NCBI RefSeq assembly: GCF_021462225.1
Contig: NC_061805.1
Span: 47,781,360 to 47,845,359 of the forward strand
DNA: 64,000 nucleotides
Reading direction: 5' to 3'
From: Girardinichthys multiradiatus
Taxonomy: Eukaryota > Chordata > Actinopteri > Cyprinodontiformes > Goodeidae
Part shown: piece by piece, positions 50,201-62,200 of the stretch
How positions within the stretch are numbered: position 1 is the stretch's first letter
How the letters are laid out: each line of letters opens with the position of its first letter
The notes under the pieces: model-generated
What the model saw: only the letters and a program-made list of their open reading frames with translations
Told to the model about the DNA's origin: nothing
Databases searched by the model: none
Made by a program: the position numbers and the translations under genes

Positions 50201-53200
50201 GCAGAGCGTTCTGATTGGGTGTTCATAATTAATTATTTCACAAACTGACAATATTAAAACCAATGTTATTTGCTGCTTGTTAAAGTTACTGTCAGCAACA
50301 GTGGATATCAGAGGAAAGTAAAGGGTTAAAGTTATATTTAGGTTCACATCAGTGAGGTGATCCTCAGCGTGAAGCTGGTGCACGGTTGTCCCTCTCCCTG
50401 CACAGTTCTGCTCAGTCAGGCTCATCATTCATGACATCTAGTCATGAAGCTCGTTGTGGTCCAGAGTGAGCTCAACCTGAACAGTAGTGCCAAAGTTAGG
50501 GACCTTTTCTGTTTATTCCATTACCAGAAGCTAAATGCAGCTGTGATAAGTTGGCAAACCTGAACCTTCAAGAAACCTGAAACAAAAGGTTGCTCATGCA
50601 GTCATTCTGACAGGCAGAGCTGAAGCTGTTCATTTTGTTTACTTCCTTTCCACCTGAACTCCCTTCCTGTCATTTCAACAACACTTATTTGAAACTTCAT
50701 GTGCAGATCTGAGTGCATGTTCTCCAAATTGGAGCTGTGATCCAGTTTTCTCTTTAGGCTTTCCACTAACAACCTCTTCCTTTCTTTGCTCTCTTTCTCT
50801 CTTCTTCCTCTAACATCTGGTGCTGACTGGCTGATCATCCTCGGTCTGGGCTACCTGCACGGCTGCACATAAATATGTGTGTGTGGGCGCATGAATGAAC
50901 CTGTGCTCCTCTTCGTGTGTGTGTGTTTGTGTGTGTTTGTGTGTGTGTGTCACCTTTTTCTTTGTCTCCGGGCGTGTGCTGTCATGCAGTCGTGCAGAGC
51001 AGGTGCCTCCCTGCCTGACTCATGAAACCTCGCTGCCCTCCCCGTGGGGCACGCCTGCACTCGCCAGAAAGAGGTAGCTACAGCTTTTTGCCTTCTTCCT
51101 CACCCTCATCCCTTCCTCTCCATTTTCTTTCTGCTGCTGGTAAAAGCGCACCAGTGTCCTTCTAGGCGTTAAGAGGTTCAGCTATCCTGCATGTTTAAGC
51201 CTCTGTCTTCAGTAGATGGAACAGAGTTATCTGGTATTAAAATCAAATTTAAATTATACCATAAAAATAGCATTACTATTTACATTTTATACATATTTGT
51301 CTGTATCCAAGTTCTGGACTGTTGTTTTAAAACCTGTTTTTTTGTTTTTAGGGAACCCTCCACATTTATTGGCAGCCTATCTAAAAATATGTAAAAAAAA
51401 TCAAACAACTAATTTATCTTTTGTTATAATTACAAAAATGCAACCTTTAATTTTAATACTTTTATTCAGTTTTTGACAAATCTCTCATCAAAAAATAGTT
51501 TTACTAAAATCTGTAGTTCCACAGTTTTAGGCACCCCTGGCAATTCCTACAAAATAAACGTTTTTTCATTGATATTTTACCTTTTAGTCAGCTCTCTAAT
51601 GACCAAAGATGACCTACAACAGATACCAGACTGTGTGTGAAATTTTGGGAGAGCATCATCTGGCGTCACTGCAGCAGCGGTGGACTCTTCTTCTGTGTTT
51701 CCTGGTTCTGATCACATACTCAGTTGTTTTCTTTTTAACAGGCAAAAACCTCAATCAGGTTTTAAAGTTTATTAACCATCTTTGATCCTTTGATATTATT
51801 GTGTGGCTGTGTTTATGCAGCATGCATAAAAGTTGGTCAGGTTGTTTATTTTTTTGGGGGGAGGGGCTTTTCTTTTCTTTTTTTTTCAAGTCTTTCTAAA
51901 GTTTTTTAAACAACATACAGCAACCTTTGTCCTTGCATCATGGTCTTGTGCCCTTGACTTTCATTCAGAATGCATTTTTTGGATACACTGCAACTGCAAT
52001 ATAATTTGTATTTCTTTATTTTTTTGATGCTGTGGTATTGAAATCCCTTTTAAATTTCATTTTTTTATTATTCTGCTCTAAGTTAAGATTTTTTTTAATG
52101 CATTATTGTAAATTTACTTAACAAGGAATTGGGGAAAGAAACTATTTTTGAACAACTATTTAACAACTTTCAGCAAAAAAATGTAATTGATCAGGATAAA
52201 TGCTGCAGCCCATTTTTGACACTCCCCGGGTCGTATGATGATGATACAAAAGGAAAATTCTATTTCTGTAGAGGGGATGATTAAATACTCAACTGATTGC
52301 ATTTTATTTTTCTAAAGTACAGATTTTAGTCACTAAGAATTGCATTTAAAGAGCTAAAACTGATTTTAAAAATATGTATATTTGTTGTATATGATGAGGA
52401 AGGAAGTTAACTATAGCATTCATAAATAATAGGAATAAAATAAATGGATAGGACATGTTTTCTGTTCAAGGAATGCAGATGCAGCAGAAAAAAAAACTGT
52501 TAAAATTAGTGTGCCTTCCAATTTTTGACACTCCCAGTTAATTCAGTTTGCCTGTATAGGATGGGAAAAAATATCTTTTTTGCATTATTAAATAAAGGAA
52601 GGTGTTAATATTAGTCCTTATTATATTCTCTGTGTTGCTGATTTTTCTCTCAGATGTTTGTGACATTAATAACCCTACAATCTGGTGTCCTGCGTCACAC
52701 AGCCTTGAGTGCCTTGATGCAGAAAGCTCTGCAGCAGCCAGATGGCTCCCATCACTATCCTCTGCAGGGCTCTCTTGTTTTCAGCTAGAGCAGCATGCTG
52801 ACAGGCAGTTTGTCACCAAACTCTGTCTCTGATCTGCACATTGTTTTGTGGACGCTGGCAGGGAGTGATGCTTGTTTCCTCAGAATGTGTGAAAAATGTG
52901 TCTAAATGACACATTTTAGCCTCTTTGTGTGTTTTTTGCTTTAAAACAATCAGAGCTCCAGGTCTAATCTGCTTCAGCTGCTTTAAGAAGCTTTTATTAC
53001 ATTTCACTTCCAGCCAAATTAATTTATGCCGGATTACATCCCGAAATAAACTTGTTTATATTTTGGGAGCAGATAATAATTGACATTTTGTTAAAAAGTT
53101 GGGAGATCAAGCTCTTTAAAGTTTCCTGCCCCACATCCAGCTTCTCTGGCACTTTCTGCTGACTCTTGCTGGATCTCCTCAGGCGGGAATTTGCTGCTCT

Positions 53201-56200
53201 GTAATTTGCTTTTGACCAACTTTTTCTAACTGTCCGACATCAGAGCACTGCAGATCTCCTTCTGCCCGCCTCATTACTCTGAATGAGGCTGTGGTGTGAG
53301 GACTGCTGACTCATGTTATATAAAGTTTCAGTTTAAATCGTTACAAACAAACTTTAGGCTCTCAGTGGATATTTTTTTATGGTGCTTGCTGAGATGTTAA
53401 CTGTTGTCTTCGAAGCGGTGATGCCTAAATGCATGGTGCACGCATAAAAAAAATAAAAACAGTTACAGTGCCTTGTAAAATTTGCATACCCCCTGTAAAT
53501 GTTTTACATTTTGTCACGTTGCAACCAGAAACTTTTACGTGAAGGAACAAGCTCAGTCAGACTGGATGGAGAGCAAGTTTTACAAGTTTTTGAAATCTTA
53601 CCACAAATTGTCAATTGAATTTAGGCCAGGACTTTGGCTAGGCCATTATATTCTGATGTAGCTCTGACTGTATGTTGAGGGTTGTTGCGAACCTCTCTCT
53701 TATTCTATAGTCTTCTGTAACCTCTAACAGGTTCTTCTTCCAGGATTGTCCTGTATTTAGCCCCATCCATCTTCCCATCAACTCTGACCAGCTTCCCTAT
53801 CGCTGCTTAAGAAAAGCATCCCCACAGCATGATACTGCCAACACCATGGTTATTGTGTGTACGGTGTTTTTAGAATGATATAAGGCATTAGGTTTTTGCC
53901 ACACTTAATGTTTTGCACATACCTGTTTGGAGTGCACAACTTAAAGCAGTCCTGTCAACAGATTTTCCCTCTTGAGCTGTGAATCTCTGCAGCTCCCTTT
54001 GAGTTACCATGGTCCTCTTAGCTGCTTGTCCTGTTTATACTCTCCTTGCCAGGCTTGTCAATTTAGGTGGGTTTCCATGTCTTGGTGGGCTTGCAGTTGA
54101 GAAATATCCTTTCCATTTTTGGAACAGTACTGAGCTTAAATTACAAATTTATATAATTTACTAGTTAAGGGATTGGTTGCACTTTATTTGGAGGTATCAG
54201 CGTAAAGGGGACCGAATACAAATACACACCAGACTATTCAGATTTTATTTGTAAAACTATTTTAAACCATGGATTATGTTCATTCCAGTTCAGATTTATG
54301 CAACTACGTTATGCTATTCTGTCATATAAAATCTGAATAAAATACATGAAAGTTTGTACTTCTCATGTGGGAAGATATGAAAAAGTTCAAGGTGTATGAA
54401 TAGTTTTGCAAGGCTGTAGCTCAATCCAAAGATGCAACCTCAGCAGATCCACAGGTTATTTTAATGAAAACACATTAAGCCTGTTTGCCGTGTGACTCCT
54501 GCTCCATCGTGAGCTCTTAAGGTAAGGTGGAGATTGGAGAGTTTTCATCAGATGCCGATAGTTTGGAGCCGCATCAGAAACCTGGTAGGTTTTAGTTGTT
54601 GGTTGGGTGCATATGGAGAAAAAAGCACTGATTCAGGATTCAGTGATGCTCTGAGGCAGGTGAAAGTTGTTTTCAAAGCACCTAATCAATTGTTTTGTTT
54701 CTGCTCTCAGGCAAGGTTACTACGGCACATCGGGCCCTCCTGCCCCAGTCAAAGCCCTGACGGACCTCAAACTCCACTCAGTGAACCCCTCCCACCCTGC
54801 TTCCTTCTCATCCTCCTCTGATATGGTGGTCATCCACCCAGGGGCCGTTTTGGCCATGTTGGATCTTCTTCCCTCTGTGTCCTCTGACAGCCAGCCCGAG
54901 GTGAGAAAACTCACATTAGATTTGGGGGAAAATTTTGTGTCTCTGCTATTTTATGTATATATTTATGTACTATTAATGACAGTCATTTCCTTTCATTAAT
55001 TAGACACCCAGAGATTATAAATAAATTGCTACAGATGTATCACCCTCAGCTCCTAGCCGCAGCATTTAACTCAACCTTCTCCTCCAGCATGCCCTCGACC
55101 TCCAGCTCGCCATTGCCAACATCCTCCAGCTCCTGGTGAACAGTGAGAGGAACCAGCAGGTGTTGTGTGAAGCCTGCCTCCACCAGCGGCTGCTGCATCG
55201 TTGCAGTCAGGCCCTCGGGGATGAAGACCACCCGCTGCACCCTCCTCTGCAGAGGATGTTTGAGAGGCTGGCCTCGCAGGCCCTGCAGCCGATCGCACTC
55301 AGGTACCAGCACCGGGTTCCGGTGTTTTAATCTTACTGAAAAACTGTTACCCAACCCCGGTATGAACCATTTTGAATCCTGATTGTTTTAACTTGCAGCT
55401 CAGGAGCACAGAGGGATAATAATACACAATATTGGTTTAAATTGAATTTACTATTCTTATTTATGAATAAGTTCACTAGATTTTTATGAAAATGTTGAAG
55501 AACGATGCCCCGTTTGTCTGTTGGAATCAGAAGCCATGGCACGTTAAATTCGCGCCGACAGATCTGATGAGGAGGAGGGTTAGATATGCAGGCAGAATGG
55601 AGCAACTTTCATTTCGCGCTTGACTGGTTAAATGAGACGGGCGGTCAGGGTTCAGGGATGAGGGGAAGTTATTTCATGTGCACAGGGTTGGTTGATTTTA
55701 TATGTAAATATGGCCTGTCTGGTAGGTCTCTCCAGTGTTAATGATGCTGGCTAAGAAGAAACATGTTTCCCTTTGCTCTGTTGTTTCCTGGCTCAATGTT
55801 TCTCTGTCGGTTGTTTTATCTCCATCTTCCTCCTCATTTCTTTTTTGCTTTTCCTGCTTTAAGTTGTTTCTGCTTTGACTTGGTAGCTGGCAGCACAGCT
55901 CCAGTCTTTCTCTCTCTGCGATGTTACTCTGAACTTGTCTGGTTGCACCTGTTTGTGTCACAAACCCGATGCTTTGACAGGTGGCACGAACCGTCACTGA
56001 GACACTTGCCTTTCAGGTCACTTGGCTGCCAGTCAGCTATGTCTGCCTGAAAACTTGTTACGCAAAGATTTTGTTGGAGTAAACTATCCCCTGATGCTTC
56101 AGGGCCCAATGTAAATAAACAGGACCTGTGTGTTACTGTGGCTGCTGACATGTACAGGTCCTTCTCAAAATATTAGCATATTGTGATAAAGTTAATTATT

Positions 56201-59200
56201 TTCCATAATGTCATGATGAAAATTTAACATTCATATATTTTAGATTCATTGCACACTAACTGAAATATTTCAGGTCTTTTATTGTCTTAATACGGATGAT
56301 TTTGGCATACAGCTCATGAAAACCCAAAATTCCTATCTCACAAAATTAGCATATCATTAAAAGGGTCTCTAAACGAGCTATGAACCTAATCATCTGAATC
56401 AACGAGTTAACTCTAAACACCTGCAAAAGATTCCTGAGGCCTTTAAAACTCCCAGCCTGGTTCATCACTCAAAACCCCAATCATGGGTAAGACTGCCGAC
56501 CTGACTGCTGTCCAGAAGGCCACTATTGACACCCTCAAGCAAGAGGGTAAGACACAGAAAGAAATTTCTGAACGAATAGGCTGTTCTCAGAGTGCTGTAT
56601 CAAGGCACCTCAGTGGGAAGTCTGTGGGAAGGAAAAAGTGTGGCAGAAAACGCTGCACAACGAGAAGAGGTCACCGGACCCTGAGGAAGATTGTGGAGAA
56701 GGGCTGATTCCAGACCTTGGGGGACCTGCGGAAGCAGTGGACTGAGTCTGGAGTAGAAACATCCAGAGCCACCGTGCACAGGCGTGTGCAGGAAATGGGC
56801 TACAGGTGCCGCATTCCCCAGGTCAAGCCACTTTTGAACCAGAAACAGCAGCAGAAGCGCCTGACCTGGGCTACAGAGAAGCAGCACTGGACTGTTGCTC
56901 AGTGGTCCAAAGTACTTTTTTCGGATGAAAGCAAATTCTGCATGTCATTCGGAAATCACGGTGCCAGAGTCTGGAGGAAGACTGGGGAGAAGGAAATGCC
57001 AAAATGCCAGAAGTCCAGTGTCAAGTACCCACAGTCAGTGATGGTCTGGGGTGCCATGTCAGCTGCTGGTGTTGGTCCACTGTGTTTTATCAAGGGCAGG
57101 GTCAATGCAGCTAGCTATCAGGAGATTTTGGAGCACTTCATGCTTCCATCTGCTGAAAAGCTTTATGGAGATGAAGATTTCATTTTTCAGCACGACCTGG
57201 CACCTGCTCACAGTGCCAAAACCACTGGTAAATGGTTTACTGACCATGGTATCACTGTGCTCAATTGGCCTGCCAACTCTCCTGACCTGAACCCCATAGA
57301 GAATCTGTGGGATATTGTGAAGAGAACGTTGAGAGACTCAAGACCAAACACTCTGGATGAGCTAAAGGCCGCTATCGAAGCATCCTGGGCCTCCATAAGA
57401 CCTCAGCAGTACCACAGGCTGATTGCCTCCATGCCACGCCGCATTGAAGCAGTCATTTCTGCAAAAGGATTCCCGACCAAGTATTGAGTGCATAACTGTA
57501 CATGATTATTTGAAGGTTGACGTTTTTTGTATTAAAAACACTTTTCCTTTATTGGTCGGATGAAATATGCTAATTTTGTGAGATAGGAATTTTGGGTTTT
57601 CATGAGCTGTATGCCAAAATCATCCGTATTAAGACAATAAAAGACCTGAAATATTTCAGTTAGTGTGCAATGAATCTAAAATATATGAATGTTAAATTTT
57701 CATCATTACATTATGGAAAATAATGAACTTTATCACAATATGCTAATATTTTGAGAAGGACCTGTGTAGTGTCATGGTAAAAAGAGTACTATGGAGTACA
57801 CCCTCTTTCATTTATATATTTAGAAATTAAACTCATCTGATCTTTACTGATCTGGTAAATACAATTATTTAAATCTAACCTCAATTGAGCAAAGCACTCC
57901 AAAGTAGATTGGTTGGATTTGAAAAAGAAAGTCTGCTGATGTTGTGTAGGATTTAAGAGGGAAATTAGCAGCTAGGTGCTGCTGATCAACAGTATTTTAT
58001 GAACTGGTCATCAGTCAGTTTACCCACCTCTATAAATATGGGAAGACCCCCTAACTCCCAGCAAATTCACCCTCATTTTAGACCATGCAATGCTCAGAGA
58101 CACTTCAAAAACCTAAGACCACCATCTCAGACTCTACTGACCTTAGTTAGCTTGTTGAATGCTAAAATTTAGGACAAGACAACTGGAAAAATACTGAACA
58201 AGTATAGATTGTTTGGAAAGATTGAAGGAGAAAAACCTCTTTTGATGGCGTGCAGAGGCGGCCTAAAGCATCAGAGAACTAAGCTTAGGACAAACATCAG
58301 GGGCTTCCCATAAATGCTTGAATTTGACCACAGATATAAAATAAATCATTTTTTAATAATGAGAATACTATTTAAATTGGACTGTTTCAGCATACAGTGC
58401 CTTGCGAACGTATTCGGCCTCCTTGAACCTTTCAACCTCTTGCCACATTTCAGGCTTCAAACATAAAGATATAAAATTCAAATTTATTTGTGAAGAATCA
58501 ACAAGAACTGGGACACAATCGTATGGTCCTGTATTTGGCCCCATCCATCTTCCCATCAATTTGGACCATCTTCCCTGTCCCTGCTGACGAAAAGCAGTCC
58601 CAAAGCATGATGCTGCCACCACCATGTTTGACAGTGGGGATGGTGTGTTCAGGGTGATGAGCTGTGTTGCTTTTATGTCAAACATATCATTTTGCATTGT
58701 GGCCAAACAGTTCGATTTTGGTTTCATCTGACCAGAGCACCTTCTTCCACAGGTTTAGTGTGTCTCCCAGGTGGCTTGTGGCAAACTTTAAACAAGACGT
58801 TTTATGGATATCTTTGAGAAATGGTTTTCTTCTTGCCACTCTTCCATAAAGGCCAGATTTGTGCAGTGTACGACTGATTGTTGTCCTATGGACAGACTCT
58901 CTCACCTCAGCTGTAGATCTCTGCACTTCATCCAGAGTGATCATGGGCCTCTTGGCTGCTTCTCTGATCAGTCTTCTCCTTGTTCGAGATGAAGTTTAGA
59001 GGGACGGCCGGGTCTTGGTAGATTTGCAGTGGTCTGATACTCCTTCCATTTCAATATGATTGCTTGCACAGTGCTCCTTGGGATGTTTAAAGCTTGGGAA
59101 ATCTTTTTGTATCCAAATCCGGCTTTAAACTTCTCCACAACAGTATCTCAGACCTGCCTGGTGTGTTCCTTGGTCTTCATGATGCTCTCTGCGCTTTGAA

Positions 59201-62200
59201 CAGAACCCTGAGACTATCACAGAGCAGGTGCATTTATACGGAGACTTGATTACACACAGGTGGATTCTATTTATCATCATCAGTCATTTGGACGTTGGAT
59301 CATTCAGAGATCCTCACTGAACTTCTGGAGTGAGTTTGCTGCACTGAAAGTAAAGGGGCTGAATAATATTGCACGCCCCACTTTTCAATTTTTTATTTGT
59401 TAAAACAGTTTGACACATCCAATAAATTTCATTCCACTTCACGATTGTGTCCCACTTGTTGATTCTTCACAATAAATTAGAATTTTTTATCTTTATGTTT
59501 GAAGCCTGAAATGTGGCAAGAGGTTGAAAAGTTCAAGGGGGCCGAGTACTTTCGCAAGGCACTGTATATAACTGAATAAATATTTTAAGTAGTTTAAATT
59601 TTTTATTTTAGATTTAAAGGAACTGGCAAGTTTCCCTCCTCCTTGAACTGCCACCTTAACGTGGTGGAGGGGTTTGAGTGCTCAAATTATCCTAGAAGCT
59701 ATGTTGTCTGGGGCCTAAATGCCCCTGGTAGGGTCTCCCATGGCAAACAGGCTCTAGGTGACTGGTCAGACAAAGAGCGGTTCAAGAATCCCTCATGAGG
59801 ACAAAAATATCGAGGCACGTGACGTCGCCCGGTACGGTCCCACCCTGGAGCCAGGCCTGGGGTTGGGACTCGCCGGAGAGCGCCTGGTGGCCGGGTCGCC
59901 AAGCCCGAACGAGAGACGCGAGGCCATCCCCCAGTGGGCCCACCACCTGCAGGGGGAACCGTGAGGGACCGGTGCAAAGAGGATTGGGTGGCGGACGAAG
60001 GTGGAGACCTCAGCTCCATTATTCTGCTGGGGGACTTCAATGCCCACGTGGGAAATGACAGTGACACCCGGAGAGGCGTGATCGGGAGGAATGGCCTCCC
60101 CGATCTGAATCCGAGTGGTGTTTTGTTATTGGACTTCTGTGCTAGTCACGGATTGTCCATAATGAACACCATGTTCAAACATAAGGGTGTCCATCAGTGC
60201 ACTTGGCACCAGGACACCCTAGGCAGGAGGTCAATGATCGACTTTGTTGTCGTATCATCAGACCTTCGGCCGCATGTTTTGGACACTAGGCTGAAGAGAG
60301 GGGCTGAGCTGTCCACTGATCACCACCTGGTAGTGAGTTGGATCCGCTGGAGGAGGAGAAAGCCAGACAGACTTGGCAGGCCCAAGCGCATAGTGAGGAT
60401 CTGCTGGGAACGCCTGGCGGAGCCCCCGGCCAGGGATGTATTCAACTCCCACCTCCGGGAGAGCTTTGACCAGATCCCGGGGGATGTTGGAGACATAGAG
60501 TCCGAGTGGACCATGTTCTCCGCATCTATTGTCGATGCTGCTGCCCATAGCTGCGGCCGTAAGGTCTGCGGTGCTTGTCGCGCCGGCAATCCCAGAACCC
60601 GGTGGTGGACACCGGCAGTAAGGGATGCTGTCAAGCTGAAGAAGGAGTCCTATCGGCTGTTGTTGGCTTGTGGGACTCCTGAGGCGGCTGACGGGTACCG
60701 TGAGGCCAAGCGTGCTGCGGCCCGGGCTGGGGCAGAGGCAAAAAGCCGGGCCTGGGAGGAGTTCGTTGAGGCCACGGAGAAGGAGAAGGACTACCGTTTG
60801 GCCTCGAAGCTTTCTGGCAAACCGTCCGGCGCCTCAGGAGGGGGAAGCAGTGCTTCGCCAACACTGTTTATAGTGGGGGTGGGAGGCTGCTGACCTCGAC
60901 TGAGGACATTATTGGGCGGTGGAAGGAGTACTTCGAGGATCTCCTCAATCCTGCCATCACGCATTCCGTGGTGGAAACAGAGGCTGGGGACTCGGGGTTG
61001 GACTCTTTCATCAACCAGGCTGAAGTCACCGAGGTGGTTAAAAAGCTCCGCGGTGGCAAGACTTCGGGGGTGGATGAGATCCGCCCTGAGTACCTCAAGT
61101 CTCTGGATGTTGTTGGGCTGCCATGGTTGACACGCCTCTTCAACATTGCGTGGCGGTCGGGGACAGTGCCTCTGCACTGGCAGACTGGGGTGGGGGGACC
61201 GGAGGGTGTGTTCCAACTACAGGGGGATCACACTCCTCAGCCTCCCTGGTAAGGCCTACGCCAGGGTATTGGAGAGGAGAGTCCGGCCGATAGTCGAACC
61301 TCGGCTTCAGGAGGAGCAGTGTGGTTTTCGTCCCGGCCATGGAACACTGGACCAGCTCTATACCCTCTACAGGGTGCTCGAGGGTTCATGGGAGTTTGCC
61401 CAACCGGTTCACATGTGTTTTGTGGACCTGGAGAAGGCTGGGTGGTGCTCCAGGTGTATGGAATCGGGGGCCCTTTATTAGGGGCCATCCGGTCTCTATA
61501 CAAGCGGAGCAGGAGTTTTGTCCACATTGCCGGCACTAAGTCGGACCTGTTCCCGGTGCATGTTGGACTCCGGCAGGGCTGCCCTTTGTCACCGGTCCTG
61601 TTCATAACTTTTATGGACAGGATTTCTAGACGCAGCCAAGGGCCGGAGGGGGTCTGGTTTGGGGACCAGTGGATTTCGTCTCTTCTTTTTGCAGATGACG
61701 TGGTCCTGCTGGCCCCCTCTAGCCAAGACCTACAGCATGCGCTGGGGCGGTTCGCAGCCGAGTGTGAAGCAGCTGGGATGAAGATCAGCTCCTCCAAGTC
61801 CGAGGCCATGGTTCTGGACCGGAAAAGGGTGGCTTGTCCTCTTCAGTTTGGAGGGGAGTTCCTGCCTCAAGTGGAGGAGTTTAAGTATCTCGGGGTCTTG
61901 TTCATGAGTGAGGGAAGAATGGAGCGGGAGATCGGCAGACGGATCGGTGCGGCTGCCGCAGTAATGGGGGCACTGGGCCAGTCCGTTGTGGTGAAGAGAT
62001 AGCTGAGCCGAAAAGCAAAGCTCTCAATTTACCGGTCGGTCTACGTTCCTACCCTCACCTATGGCCATGAACTTTGGGTTATGACCGAAAGAACGAGATC
62101 CCGGATACAAGCGGCTGAAATGAGCTTCCTCCGTAGGGTGGCCGGGCACTCCCTTAGAGATAGGGTGAGGAGCTCGGCCATCCGGGAGGGGTTCGGAGTA

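Noticed and set aside
59699..60067. Minus-strand 122-codon frame
   Set aside because: Antisense shadow of the GC-rich LINE leader and endonuclease region.
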